A DNA stretch of 64,000 bases from Tanytarsus gracilentus (GCA_038502055.1 JAXRKN010000027.1:744001-808000); one strand, 5' to 3'; numbered from the stretch's first letter, positions 12,393 through 24,610 are shown. Notes: a model not told the origin generated them from the letters alone. A program made the numbers and translations.

Positions 12393-13235
12393 ATGAGAAT
12401 TTTAATATTTTTCCTCCTCATCACTTACGCGAGTGCAATTCACATCACTTGCTCATTTACTTTTAATATCAACTTTGTGAACCTCGGAAAAATTTACGGC
12501 TGCAGTGTTCAATCGATGGATTTTTCATCCGGCAGCCCAACTCACATCACGAGTTACAGTGGAAATCACTTTATTGGAAATTCCACCGTTGATGTTAAAG
12601 GAATTACTTTCGATAATTATTACTCACTAAAGTACAACCTCACATTTGTCCCAAAAGGAATTGCGAACGTTTTCCCGAATTTGATTGGAGTAATTTATAA
12701 TAAGTGCGACATCAATACTTTGAAGGGCGACGAACTTTTTGACCTGCCAAAGCTTCAATTTTGGACTTTTGCAAACACAAAACTCGAAAGAATTCCTGAA
12801 GGATTTTTCTCTAAAAATCCAGCATTGACTTATGTGAATTTCTACAGACATCAAATTAAATATGTCGGCTATGGATTAATTAATCATCTCGTTAAAAATC
12901 TTTATGGCGTTCAATTTGAGGGAAATATTTGCGTCAACAAATATGTCGGAGGATTAAATAAAACTGCTGAAATTCAATTGGTCGCTGACACTTTAAACAA
13001 AAACTGCACTGATGTCATTCCAACAACCACAACAACAAAACCTCCAAATTGCGACATCGACGACATTGACGATTTCATTTGTGGACTCAAGACTGAAATT
13101 GAAACTTTGAAGATAAAGAATGAAAATTTTCAGACTGAAGTTAACAATTTGAACAAAGAAAATCAGAGAATTGTTGTAATTTTCGCTAAATTGGAACAAA
13201 TCGTGAATGATTTAAATTCGAGACTTGGATTTTAA
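12393..13235 (+). CDS. Secreted LRR protein with C-terminal coiled coil (tandem copy 2)
   Basis: Single exon, 280 residues, closely similar along its length to the gene at 10610. It has signal peptide MRILIFFLLITYASA, IHITCSF, YGCSV, HITSYSGNHFIGN, NLTFVPKGI, then LRRs (FPNLIGV, CDINTLKGDEL, LPKLQFW, LERIPEGFF, LTYVNF), closing cysteines (GNICVNK and KNCTD), a Thr-rich linker (IPTTTTTKPPNC) and FICGL. The last 45 residues are coiled coil (LKTEIETLKIKNENFQTEV). The coil is slightly shorter than in the neighbour and the last 15 residues differ. The duplicated segment begins upstream of both promoters, near 10336 and 12081. Probably secreted; function unknown. Confidence 0.88.
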   Translation: MRILIFFLLITYASAIHITCSFTFNINFVNLGKIYGCSVQSMDFSSGSPTHITSYSGNHFIGNSTVDVKGITFDNYYSLKYNLTFVPKGIANVFPNLIGVIYNKCDINTLKGDELFDLPKLQFWTFANTKLERIPEGFFSKNPALTYVNFYRHQIKYVGYGLINHLVKNLYGVQFEGNICVNKYVGGLNKTAEIQLVADTLNKNCTDVIPTTTTTKPPNCDIDDIDDFICGLKTEIETLKIKNENFQTEVNNLNKENQRIVVIFAKLEQIVNDLNSRLGF

Positions 13236-13245
13236 ATGAAAAAAA

Positions 13246-13520
13246 TCAAGTTTTTAGTCATTTTTAGAAAAAATAATTATGAGCAGGACGAAGTTAGGAG
13301 CAGCGACCCTAAACATACCCTAAATTTTTTTGTATCAAATTTTAATAAAATTTGAATAAAAATTTATATCAAAATACATGTAAAAAATCAATTTTTAATC
13401 ACTTTTAAAATTAATAATTTTGAGCAGTACGAAATTAGGAGCAGCGACCCTAAATTTTTTTTATTAAATTTTTTAAAAAATTAAAAAACTGAATAAAAAT
13501 TTTCATCAAAATTCATGCAA
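13246..13520. repeat. Two-copy tandem repeat of about 137 bp
   Basis: Units at about 13246-13382 and 13383-13520 share a segment starting AATCAAGTTTTTAGTCA / AATCAATTTTTAATCAC, the motif TTAGGAGCAGCGACCCTAAA, and a tail TTTGAATAAAAATT..ATCAAAAT. The core belongs to a wider set of dispersed motifs (see findings). It lies directly after the second tandem LRR gene. Confidence 0.6.
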
Positions 13521-15577
13521 AGAATCTATTTTCACTGTCTCATCCATCCGCAACTCAAACCACAAATTTTTTTCGAATCATCGTCATTAGATGTCCAAAA
13601 AATGAGTTTCATTTTAATCGTACGCTAGTAGCCGAACGACAGGCTATAATTAAGCAATCCGTAATTAAATATTTGTCAGAACAAAACAGCAGCAAAGTCC
13701 AAGTGCTTCTTGGAGTTCATTAAGGAGCCGAAGAACATGTGTCGGGTGATGGAATGATTTTAATTATAGACTTTGTCGGGTTTTGCGGTTTTTAAATTCT
13801 TAGAAAATTTTGAATGAACTCACCGATGATGAAAATTTTGACCTGAAATGAGAAGAAAGGTAAAAAATAAAATTTGGTTGAATTTTTAAATAAATTTTGG
13901 ATTTTAATAAAATTTGAATTTTATTAGTTTAAAATTTGTGATAATTTGTAAAATTATTGATTTTTTAATTAATTTAAAATTTATTTTTAAAAACTAACAA
14001 AATTACAAAAAAATATTTTTTCTATAAAATCTCAAAAAAAATTTCATCAAATTTTTTCCTCTCATTTAATTTAAACTTTAATGTCGCTTAATTACACTAC
14101 ATACTTAACTCCAATTAATAAACAAGCGTCAGCTTTAAAATTTTTCAGTCACATCCGCCAGACGTTTATTTTCGTGGTCACTCAGTTGCTTAATAAGTGC
14201 GTGGGTAAATAAAAAATTGTAAATAATTGTCGCGACTTAATTGCTGTTGATGAATATTCCACATGTTGAATGAGGTTTAAAAGGTTTTTTCGACAATTAC
14301 AAAAAAAATAAAGTGCGTGAGTGTGTTTGGTGGATTGAGGTTGTAATTACAGGCTGAGACTGGCGGTGTGTAATTAAATGACGGGAAGAAGAATTAAAAA
14401 AAGAATGAAAAGAAAAAATTTAGATATTTTTTAAAATTTTTAAAATTTAACCGTTAAATTTTGGTTTAAAAATATTAAAATAAATTTTTAGACAAAATTT
14501 AATAAATTTATTTTAATAATAATATTATCTTAATTGATCTAAAAAATTTAAATAAAAAATAAAATTATTTATTAAAATTTAAATTTCCAAATAATTTTTC
14601 ATTAATCCACAAAATCCATAATTTCACATCTCATCCAGTCATTATTTCACACATAAAAAAAATTACAAAATTTTCACGTCACATTCGATCATGTTCAGAC
14701 CCATGACATTAAATAGAATTTTGATGCGCTTAATTGACGTGAACATAATGCAGCCAAAACATTCAAAATGCTCTATTTTGGCGCAATGAGCATAATGAGT
14801 GGGTTTGAATAGTTTGAATTGTGGTCATTTGGTAAAATTTTACGAGCATGTAAATTCGAATGTGAGATGAGAAAATTTTAGGTGTAAAAATGGGTAATTT
14901 AGAATTTGAATGTTCGAGCGGTGATTGTTGCGAGAAAAACTGATCGTGTGTGAATTGTGAAAGGATTTTTTGATGTTTGAGTTATGCAATAGTGAAAATA
15001 TTTTTAAGTGTAGTGAAATAAATTTTTTTTAACAGTTAGAAAAAAAATTAATTTTTTTAAACCTTAAAAATTTAATTTAAAAATCAATTTAAAAATTTTA
15101 AATTCAAATTTTAAACCTAAAATTAAAATTTAATCTCACTTTTTTCTTTCACAATAAATCATAAAAATTTTCACTTTAATCTCTCGCACATAAAAAGCAC
15201 CATCAGACACCTTTTAAAATTGCTCATAATTGCTGCATGCAATAACAATTGTTATTAATAATACAAAAGGGTCGTCTGCAATGCGTGTTAAGTGCAGCAT
15301 GAAAATCTTTCTCGTTTTTACTCTTTTTTAATTGCTGGTTGCGCCAAAATGTGAATAAGTGTGGCAAATAAAAATCTGTCAAAAAAATAATAATTTTTTA
15401 GCTTCTAATTCTCCATGTCGAAATTAAAATCGACAGCAATCAATCGACTCCAAAATTCTCCGAATGAGAAAAATCCAGCAATAATTATCGATAATTATTC
15501 CGAGTCTCAAAATCGCAGCTCAACACATTCTTAATTCCAACAAATTTTTTTTATATTTTCATCAAAATTAATTACAG
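13521..15577. other. Gene-poor stretch; holds one candidate 19-nt exon
   Basis: No full gene is seen. The only item of note is the possible minus-strand micro-exon at 13824-13842, listed separately. Confidence 0.45.
13824..13842 (-). other. Candidate 19-nt micro-exon
   Basis: Read on the minus strand, a strong pyrimidine-rich acceptor (cctttcttctcatttcag) is followed by 19 bases and then a consensus-like donor (GTGAGTTC). It would encode VKIFII or SKFSSS depending on phase. No partner exon is proven. See the micro-exon finding. Confidence 0.3.
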
Positions 15578-15664
15578 GAGGCAACAACAGCAGCAAAAAA
15601 TAGTTCTTACGAAGGTGCCCAGCAATCATCATCATCATTCTTCTTCCACTGCTCACACTCTCAG
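15578..15664 (+). other. Candidate internal coding exon, 87 nt, Gln/His/Ser-rich
   Basis: Bounded by an acceptor (ttaattacag) and a donor (gtagagc), and exactly 29 codons long. Two frames are open. One reads QQQQQKIVLTKVPSNHHHH, which looks like the Gln/His-rich linkers of insect regulatory proteins. The local base composition is clearly less AT-rich than its surroundings. I found no adjacent exons, so the parent gene would have long introns. Confidence 0.35.
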
Positions 15665-18600
15665 GTAGAGCATGCGGAGAGCGACGACTCTGACGATTAT
15701 GAAAATTATTAAAAAATTAATAACACATAATAATGATGAATTTTTTCTTCTTTGAGGGAGCGAGAGATAATTATTTGCTTTTCTCTCTCACATTAATTTT
15801 CGGGGATGTTGAAGACGAAAGAGCATGTCTTAATTTTTTTGATCTCGTTTTTGTGGTTTGTCATGTGGATTGGCATATGGATGATCGATATTAAATAGGC
15901 TGACCAAAAAAAGTTAAATATTTAAATTTTTTTGACATCATCTCGAAAAATTTTCATCGACTCATAAACACAATAATTGAAATTTCATCAAATCACACGT
16001 CGTCTAAACTAGAAATCACATTCGACCTCTCTCGTCCACTCGAAAAAAAAGAGTAAATTTTACCTCTATCTAAATTACATGCCTCCACTTCGTCGTCTCA
16101 GACTTAATAATCAACAATCATCATTAAAATGTGTGTCATTAAAAAAATCGAGTCTAAAAAAATTATTAATTTTCAGCCTCAACTTCTTTCTCCTCATTAA
16201 AGTCAACTTTTCGGCTATTAATTATCAACTCACATTCCGGTGTGTTCGACTGCTGAGAGCAATTATCATTTGCGTCAGAAACAATTTTCATGAGACTTTA
16301 TTTAATTTTTAAGCTGTGAATTTGTTCGTATGAGTTTGTTGAGGGTTTAATGAGTCCATAGGTGAGGCCGATTATCTTTTTATTTTGGTGCAATTATTTT
16401 AAATTGGATTTGAGGTGATTTTTTTAGTGGTAAATTTAAAGAAAAGTTTTAGATGCGTGTGGTGGATTTAGAATTCTGGGTAAAGATTAAAATTGGAAAA
16501 TATTTTGGAATTTTATTTTTATTCAAATATATAAAGTCGATTGACGGAATGAAGGATTTCCAAAAGCTTTGAGAGACAGTAAAATATCTCTTAAATAAAT
16601 TGAAGGATCTTCGACTCTAAGCGAAATTAAATGTAACCTGAAATTGCATTGAATGACCTTGAAAGTCTTAAAGAACTCTTGAAGAACCTCTAAAAGAAAC
16701 ATTAATCGCCTTAATTGCCTCAAATTTTATTTTCAGCTCTAATTTTTTTGGTTTGATTTTGTTTAATTTTTTCGATTAATTTGAACTTAATTTTTTGGTA
16801 CCTTATTTTTGAAATTAAAAAATACGTTATGAAGTTACTTTACTTTTTTGACTTTTTTCGTAACGTACTTTTTAAATTCAAAATTAACTAAGCGAAAAAA
16901 ATTAAATTTTATTGTTTGATTTTAAAATAATTCAACATCAAAAAATTTATTCTCAATCTCCATCCAATTCCTTCAACGATTTTTTTTACTCTTTTGTGTT
17001 ACTCTTCACTTTGCTGTAATTATTTCGACCATAATTATCTCATTCCATCCCGAGAGCAATTACAAAACAGTCCCGATGAAATTTCACACACAAAAAAAGA
17101 AGTTCTCTGCTTGTGACTGTGAGAGGTGAGACGCGGGAAGAAGAGAGGCAGCGAAAATAATTACAAATCTCTCATGGACTCTTTTTCGTGTTCATATTGA
17201 GACTTCCATCATGAGATGATAATTATGCGTGTGTGTATGGAATTTAATTTTCGAAGAGGGGCAAAAAAGAGATGAAAAAAATTCTTTCAAGTCGCCACGA
17301 TGTGTTTAATTATTTTAATTACTTTAATTACATTATTCCCAAAAGGAAGTCTCTCTTCATTATTCAGCGTTCTCACTCGCACTCGCGATGATGAGTTCGC
17401 TTTGAAATTGCTCGCGCATTGTTGTTTAAAATCATTTGATGGATTTTAAAAGCGATTAAAAATCTCTTTTTTGGGTGTGGGAGAATTTTGGCGAATTTAA
17501 ATTTATAAAATATCCAAAATTACCTCAAACTACAAAAACCACTTAACTACGTTCTCTATAATTGCAGCTATTTTACTTAATTACATCAATTAAAACTTCT
17601 TTTCATCTCCTTTGCCTCAAAAAAAAGAGAGAATTCTTTAACCACAATATAATTAAAGTCCAAACTCGAAACGCAAAACATTCTGGGTATGTGTAAATGT
17701 GGAATGCCGAGGCGAAGCCAAAAACCACAAAATTCGAAAATGAGCCTGAAAATTAAAATCTTATTAAAGCATCGAGAGAGCAACAACATCATCTCAAGAG
17801 CAATTAGACAATTAAAAAGAATCGAGAATGAAAAAACATCTCCGATGGAGAATGAACGTGAAGCACCTCGAGGTGTAATTATTAATGCACGATTGTCTGA
17901 CCCGAATGGATGAAAAAAAAATATTCAAAAAGCGTTTTATTTTTGTTTCGTGGAGGGAGAGAGAAAGAATCGTGAAATTATTGATTATGGTAAAGAGAAG
18001 TTTGATGATGAAATAAAAAGAGTAAAGAACATGACGAGTTTGAATGAAGTGTGGAATGTAAGAATGTGACTTTGTGGTCAAGGTTGTGAGAGAGAGTTTT
18101 AGTATGGGAATTTATGTAAGTCTTTAAAGATTTATGCTTGAAATTTGTCTTTGAAATTCACTTTTGAGGAATATGGATAAAATGTCCATGGGTCAAATTG
18201 TCGGCACCCTTTAAATTTTTTTAAACATGAGCTATGCTTCAAATGCTTGAATTATAGATTCATCACAAATCTTAGATTTTAAATAAGTTCTTAGAATTGA
18301 TCAATTAAATATCAAATGGATAAATTGTCCATTGGGTAAAATGTCTGGCACCCCGTAAATGTTTAAAATAAATTAATAATTCAATAATTCTAAAAAATTC
18401 AAAAATATTTTATGCATCCAAAATTTTCAATCTTCTCACCCCCAACAAAATTTTTTTCTGTCTAGTCAAAGACGAGAAAAAATCCATCGATTCTTTTCAT
18501 GTTACAATGTCCATTGTCCCCTCATCATTTTCTCATTTGAATTAATTTTTCCTTCTCTTCCTTTCCATGAAACTACAATTAATTTTCTTTTCTTCCTCTC

Positions 18601-21300
18601 AAACTGCAATCGACGTTTTTCTCTCTCGAAATTTTAATTGAAATTGATGCTTAATGGCGCAAAAACGACGCCGTAATGACTCTCAGCTATGACTCTTAAT
18701 TTTCTAATGAAAAGAGGGAAAATTTTCTTCTTTAATTTATGCGCAATCGAAAAAGATAAATCTTTCACATTGTCGCGAGCGATAATTTTTTAATTCCTAC
18801 CAATTTTAATTTAATTTCTCGTCTCAACGAGCATTTTTAGTACGTGATTTAATTTTCTTTGGTGGAGATGTTTTGTGATGGATTTGAGGAAGAGACAAAA
18901 GAGATTTTTTACACACGTAGAATTTTAACATTAAAAAGTTAAAATTTTTAATCCAAACCAACCTCACTCAAGGTCATAAAACTTTTTTTTTATTCTCACT
19001 CCACATTTTTTTTGCATAAAATTAACAGAAAAAAAAAATCGAGACCAGACCGAAATGGAAAGAAGCAAAAATTTTGCGAGTTCTCATTTAATATTCATTA
19101 GCACGGATCGCACTTCGTCACGTTTCTCGTTTGTGTTATTTTATTTTTTTTTGCGGGGTCATCAGCACAGAAATAAATTTCGAGTCCGAGTGAGTTTCTC
19201 ATGTTACATGCTCGTTTTACAAATTGGATTTTAATGTTTTAATTACTTTCGCAGGAGAGTTTTGTGCATTTTTGAGGTTTGCGAATTTCGGAGAATTTTT
19301 TGATGCTGATGAAGTTGCTGATAATTAAGATCTTTTGTGGAGTTAGTGCCGCGGGGTTAAAGGAGGTGAAATTTGATGAGGTTTTGAAATTAAAAGGAAT
19401 TTGTGGAAAAATTAAGTATTTTTTTGATGACTTAATTTTTTAACACTTTAAAAATATTTAAATATTTGAATGTGCGTATAAGTGCGTAAATTTGGGAAAA
19501 AAATGCGCAAAAGTGCGTAAATCCACTTAAAAGTGCGTAAATCTGCGTAAAAGTGCGTAAATCCGCGTAAAAGCTTGAAAAGCCTTAAAAAATCTTTTAA
19601 TAATATAAAATGTTAAGCACTTGCTTTAAACTCACAAAAATATTATTTAACAATGTCCCAATCCCCCAAAAAACCTTAATTAACCTCCAAAATTTCCAAA
19701 TGTCTCCTCCATCCCCAAACTCATCTCATTCATCATCATATTCTCATCATAAATGCATGTATTACATCATCATAATGATATTCATAGAAAGGGTTGTTGA
19801 TTGAGGTAGAAAAGTCTCTCAACTAAACACACACCGTGAGTACATTTAACATTTTCATCCGAGAGGGTAGAAATTAGTGAATAGAGATGTTTAATTAACA
19901 TTCCCCCAGGGCAACTGCACAAATTTCTCTCTCCATTTCGAATCTGTTTGTAATTTAACCCTTTTTCACTGTATTTTGCTGCTCAAACAGGCAGCAGGTC
20001 ACAGTACAAATTACACACACATCGTGCCATTTGATGTTTATCGCTTTTTTGTAATTGTAATAATAATAAAAATAAATTTTCACATCGGAAAAAGGGTTAA
20101 AATGCTTTTTTTTTGTTTCACATTCGACAGTTAGGAAGGGATTGAAGATTAAACATTTTGTAGCGTGTGTGAGGAACTTCCTGGGATTAATTTATTGCCG
20201 TTTGAAAATTTATTAGGTTGCGAGGATGTTGGGCTACAAATTTTGGGATAGAGTTGATATCTGGAGAGATCTCGAGTCTTTTTTACAATTTTTTAATGTT
20301 TTTAATACTCAAAATTTGTTTATTTTTTTTTATAAAATTTTTTAAAATTTATTTTAAGTTTTTTTTCAAAATTTGTAAAATTTTATATATAAAAAAATAA
20401 AAATAATTAATTAGTCAAAAAATCCAACACTAGGGGTTGGAACACTCTCAATATCTAAATTAAATAATTTGAGATATTGCAGCATATTTCCGGGATTCAA
20501 AAGAGCAAAAAAACATTTTAAAAAATTAAATTTTAATATTTCAACAAAACTCATCCTAATGAACCTTCAACTCACACCTCAATTTTCTATAAACTTTCTC
20601 ATCATCATTTCAACTCATTTTTCAACTTGTTTAATTTCCTTTCTCACTTGATTACTCAAAATTCTTCTCTCATAAATGAAATATGAAAATTTTCCTCACT
20701 AACTAGTTTGTAAAATTTAAATTAACCGACATCAAGGAGAAAATTTTCTCTTTGCTTTGTGCTATTTGAAAAGTTAGAGATGAAAAATAATTACGAGAAA
20801 TTGTTCGAAATTATGATGAATTTTTTTTATAAAATTTAGATATGAATTTTTATGATTAATTTCTAGTTAGTTGGAAATAAAAATTAGAGCGAAATCATTT
20901 TATAATTTTTTTATTTAAGGGGTGGCTAACTAAATTGAATTTTTTGGAATTTTTGAATACTAAAATGTCTTAAAAATATCCAGAAATGAGCAGTTACATT
21001 TTAATCGAGTCAAAATTACATTATATGTTAATTAATTACATTTTCATACCAAATTCATGTAATTTCCCAAAATTAAATGTAAAATTTAATTAAATTTTTT
21101 GTAATTATCCTTCTCTGAAAACATCTTGCAATAATCAATTTGAAGTTTACCACCCCTGAATTTAATAATTCTTAAAATAAAAATTTTTATAGTGCGAGGT
21201 TCCCACCCCTCGATTTTATCTTATCTCAAAAATATTTTAACTTTAAATTGCTATTTTGTTTACAATTTTTCTTTCCCAATAATTCTTCAAAACAAACTCT
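15665..21300. other. Gene-poor stretch with short repeats
   Basis: No supported gene. Contents noted: two copies of a GGATAAAaTGTCCAtgGG-like motif at 18177-18222 and 18316-18356; a tandem GTGCGTAAA array at 19470-19575; two adjacent hairpins at 20423-20441 (TCCAAC/GTTGGA) and 20449-20479 (CAATATCT..AGATATTG); and a diverged GTAATT-type dispersed repeat at 21024-21117. Short open frames here lack signal peptides, homology or splice support. Confidence 0.45.
19470..19575. repeat. Tandem array of GTGCGTAAA-type units
   Basis: About seven imperfect copies of a unit of the form AAAGTGCGTAAATCCGC, with the core GTGCGTAAA or TGCGCAAAA. The complementary core (TTTACGCAC, TTTTGCACATTG) forms a second, longer array at 51541-51790. 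Confidence 0.6.
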
Positions 21301-21306
21301 ATGTAG

Positions 21307-21343
21307 TGATAAGAACACAAGTAGGTCACTCACTCTATAAAAA
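21307..21343 (+). promoter_or_regulatory. GATA box and TATA box of the LRR gene at 21404
   Basis: TGATAAG at 21307-21313 and CTATAAAAAC around 21335-21344. The TATA is about 60-70 bases before the ATG, fitting a short leader. Confidence 0.5.
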
Positions 21344-21403
21344 CTCTTAAAAAACAAAATAAAATCTTCATTAATTGTAAACATTTCAAGCTTAAAAGTC
21401 GCA

Positions 21404-22033
21404 ATGAAAATTTTCTTATTTTTTATTCTTATCTCAAGCGCAAGAACAATTAAAATTGACTGTGGGTTTAGCACTGGCAACAGCTGGTATGGCATAGGAA
21501 ACGCTTTAACTTGTATAGTGGAATCGATGGATTTTTCTGATCATCCAACAAGAATTACCGAAGTTACTGGAACTTACTATGGAAATTACACAAATCTTGA
21601 TGTAAAAATGATTTATTTTTACATCGACGATTGTCCAAAATTCAATCTCACTTTCATACCAGAAGGATTTTTGGACTTTTTCCCCAACATTCTTGGATTT
21701 TATTTTTCTGCATGTTCCATGAAAAGTTTAAATGAAAATGATTTAACTGATTATAAAAATCTGATTCATTTTACGATGAGAAATTCAAATCTTGCGAGAA
21801 TTCCCAAAAACTTTTTCGCATCAAATCCCAAAATTATTTACGTTGAGTTTGAATCTAATCGATTGACTTACGTTGGTGATGGTATTTTAGATCATTTAAA
21901 GGATTTAGAACGAGTTAATTTTTATAATAATTTGTGCATAAGTAATTACGCTTACGATCCAATTGAAATCCCCGCATTGATTGAGGAGTTGAAGAGAAAT
22001 TGCAGTCACGAGCCATGGCAAGCTTTTAATTAA
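21404..22033 (+). CDS. Short secreted LRR protein lacking the coiled coil
   Basis: Single exon, 209 residues. The signal peptide MKIFLFFILISSARTIK is followed by IDCGF, LTCIVESMDFSDHPTRI, TEVTGTYYGN, DVKMIYF and FNLTFIPEGF, then LRRs FPNILGF, CSMKSLNENDL, YKNLIHF, LARIPKNFF, IIYVEFESNRL and LKDLERVNF. The domain closes with NNLCISN and RNCSHE. It stops nine residues after the last family cysteine, so the linker and coiled coil of its neighbours are absent. It is either a naturally short member or a truncated one; the reading frame itself is clean. It lies at the 5' end of a three-gene tandem cluster on the same strand. Confidence 0.85.
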   Translation: MKIFLFFILISSARTIKIDCGFSTGNSWYGIGNALTCIVESMDFSDHPTRITEVTGTYYGNYTNLDVKMIYFYIDDCPKFNLTFIPEGFLDFFPNILGFYFSACSMKSLNENDLTDYKNLIHFTMRNSNLARIPKNFFASNPKIIYVEFESNRLTYVGDGILDHLKDLERVNFYNNLCISNYAYDPIEIPALIEELKRNCSHEPWQAFN

Positions 22034-22373
22034 ATTTTTTTTATGTTAAAAGATGAAAAATAAAATCAAATATTAAAGATTAAATTCAAGAGAAATGTTG
22101 ACTGATTTTATGAACAGTTTGTGTCACTTTTTACAACTCTTATCTCAACTTGAAACTCATGAGAAAAAACGAGTTTCATGAAAAATAAAAATATTTTTGC
22201 CATTTTTAATCACTCTGAGTTTAATAATCACTCAGGAAAGTTCTGAAAAAAAAAAGATTTTAAAAAAATCAAAATTTAAAAAAATCAAAAACTTTACAAA
22301 AAGTTTCTCAATAATAATACCAAAAAAATCAAACATAAAACATCTTCAAAAAAAATAAAAAAATAAAAAAAAC

Positions 22374-23252
22374 ATGAAATTTCTGATAATTTTACTCTCA
22401 ATAAATCTCGCAACTGGAATTTATCTCGGATGCACTTTTACACAGCTCAATTGGCCCATTGAAACAAGACTTTACACTTGTTGGGTTAATTATTATAATT
22501 TTTCGGATGGTTCAACATCACTGACTGGCGTTCGAGGCACTCATCAAGTTGGATTAACAAATGAGGATGTAAAAGTGATTTATTTCGTCGCAAGCACTTG
22601 TGTCCTGACTTTCATACCGAAAGGATTTAAAAACTTTTTCCCTAGTTTGACTGGATTTCATTATCAAAAATGTTCAATCACCAACATTGAGGAAGGAATA
22701 ATTGACGATTATCCAAATCTTGAATATTTTCAGGCCTCATTTTTAAAAGTAACTAGAATCCCTGGAAATTTATTTTCAAAGACACCAAAAATTAGTTACG
22801 TCAATTTTCAAAGCAACGAAATTACTGAAGTCGATGAAGGTTTGTTAGACAATTTAACGAATTTAACAAACGCAAATTTTAATTTCAACAAATGTATCAG
22901 CAAACAAGCATCGGGTGCAACACAAATTCCAGGAGTTATTGAAGCTTTAAAGTAAAATTGTACAATTCAACCGCCTCAATGTGAAATTGAAAATATCGAA
23001 AATTTCGTTTGTGGACTCGATGAAGAAATTGAAATATTAAAAGTGAAGAATGAAAATTTGCAAGGTCAAGTTTTTAATTTGAATGAAGAAAATAAAAACC
23101 TAAAAGTTGATGTTGAAAGTTTAAATACCAAAGTTGCAAGTCTTGAGGAGAGTAATCAAAATTTGAGAGGAGATGTTGAAAATTTAACGGCAAAGTTTTT
23201 AGAGCTGGAAAGTCTTGTGATTTATTTGAGTTCAAGACCTTGCGGATGTTAA
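22374..23252 (+). pseudogene. Secreted LRR/coiled-coil gene with one in-frame TAA
   Basis: Signal peptide MKFLIILLSINLATG, then LGCTF, YTCWVNYYNFSDGST, LTGVRGTHQVGLT, DVKVIYF, LTFIPKGF and LRRs (FPSLTGF, CSITNIEEGI, YPNLEYF, VTRIPGNLF, ISYVNFQSNEI, LTNLTNANF), ending at NKCISK. At 22953-22955 a TAA stands where the paralog at 23858 has CAA (LKQNC). Beyond it the same frame continues for 99 residues to 23252: NCTIQPPQCEIENIENFVC, then a coiled coil with repeated NLxxxVxxL and NLxxDVENL heptads, ending SSRPCGC exactly as in the paralog. So it is one gene with a single C-to-T nonsense change. It could be a young pseudogene, a null allele, a read-through gene or a sequence error. As written, a 193-residue LRR protein without a coil would be made. 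Confidence 0.75.
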
Positions 23253-23857
23253 TTATTTTTTTTTGACAGATTTTAAATAAATTTAATAAAAAAACATCGT
23301 CGAAATACAAAATTTTGATTTTAATAATTTATTTTCAGAGTTGGAAAATTACAAAAAATTTAAATGTAATGTAATTTAACTTTTGGGAAATTAAATGAAT
23401 TTTTAATGTAAACGCAATAAATTAGATGTTATTTTTACCCAATTACAGTGTAATTGCCCATCTCTGTCCATCATTATCATTAATGACATCTTTGTTGCTT
23501 TATTATATCAACTGTATTTTACAGTTTGTGAATCACTTTTTACAACTCTTATCTGAACTTGAAACTCATGACAACAAAATATTTTTTATTGCGCGAGTTT
23601 CATAAAAAATGAAAGATTTTTGTCATTTTTAATCATTCTGAGTTTAAAAATCACTCAAGAAAGTTCTGAAAAAATAATTTAAAAAAATCAGAAAACTTTA
23701 TAAAAAGTTCCTCAATAAAAATTAGATTTTATAAAAAGTTCTAAAAAAATATTTAAAAAATCTTTAAATTTAAAAAAATCAAAAAAATTTTAAAAAGTTC
23801 TAAAAAACATTTAAAAAGCTTTAAAAATTCTTTTAAAAAATAAAAAATCAAAAAACC

Positions 23858-24610
23858 ATGAAATTTCTGATAATTTTACTCTCAATAAATCTCGCAACTG
23901 GAATTTACCTAGGATGCACTTTTAGAGAAAGCAATTGGCCCATTGGAGCATCACTTTACACTTGTTGGGTTAATTATTATAATTTTTCGGATGGTTCAAC
24001 ACAATTGACTGGCGTTCAAGGCAATCATCAAGTTGGATTAAGAAATGAGGATGTAAAAGTGATTTATTTCGTCGCAAGCACTTGTGCCCTGACTTTTATA
24101 CCGAAAGGATTTAAAAACTTTTTCCCTAATTTGACTGGATTTCATTATCAAAATTGCTCGATCACCAACTTTGAGGAAGGAATAATTGACGATTATCCAA
24201 ATCTTGAATATTTTCAGGCCTCATTTTTAAAAATAACTAAAATTCCAGGAAATTTATTTTCAAAGACACCAAAAATGAAACACGTTGTATTCCAAAGCAA
24301 CGAAATTACTGAAGTTGGTGAAGGTTTGTTAGATAATTTAACAAATTTGACTCATGTAAATTTCTATCGTAACAAATGCATCAACGATGGTGGATCGAAT
24401 GCATTACAAATTCAAAGAGTTATTGAAATTTTGAAACAAAATTGCGCAATTCAACCGCCTCAATGTGAAATTGGAGATATCGAAAATTTCGTCTGTGGAC
24501 TCGATGAAGAAATTGAAATGTTAAAAGTGAAGAATGAAAATTTGACTCAAAAGTTCTTAGAGCTTGAAAGTCTCGTAATTTATTTGAGTTCAAGACCTTG
24601 CGGATGTTAA
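23858..24610 (+). CDS. Secreted LRR protein with short coiled coil
   Basis: Single exon, 250 residues; the tandem sister of 22374, with shared upstream sequence (TACAACTCTTATCTGAACTT). Signal peptide MKFLIILLSINLATG is followed by LGCTF, YTCWVNYYNFSDGSTQLTG, NHQVGL, DVKVIYF, LTFIPKGF, FPNLTGF, CSITNFEEGI, YPNLEYF, ITKIPGNLF, VVFQSNEI, LTNLTHVNF, NKCIND and KQNCAIQ. The linker PPQCEIGDIENFVCGL leads to a short coil, LDEEIEMLKVKNENL, and a conserved end (SSRPCGC). Relative to its sister it lacks about 43 residues of heptads, so coil length varies by repeat gain or loss. Probably secreted. The C-terminal CxC could make intermolecular disulphides, but that is inference. Confidence 0.88.
   Translation: MKFLIILLSINLATGIYLGCTFRESNWPIGASLYTCWVNYYNFSDGSTQLTGVQGNHQVGLRNEDVKVIYFVASTCALTFIPKGFKNFFPNLTGFHYQNCSITNFEEGIIDDYPNLEYFQASFLKITKIPGNLFSKTPKMKHVVFQSNEITEVGEGLLDNLTNLTHVNFYRNKCINDGGSNALQIQRVIEILKQNCAIQPPQCEIGDIENFVCGLDEEIEMLKVKNENLTQKFLELESLVIYLSSRPCGC

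Noticed and set aside
16316..16365. Plus-strand segment with acceptor (tttaatttttaag) and donor (GTGAGGCC)
   Set aside because: All three frames contain stops, so it cannot be an internal coding exon.
19166..19189. Plus-strand 24-nt segment between atcag and GTGAGT
   Set aside because: Open but very short with a poor acceptor context and competing AGs; not distinguishable from chance.
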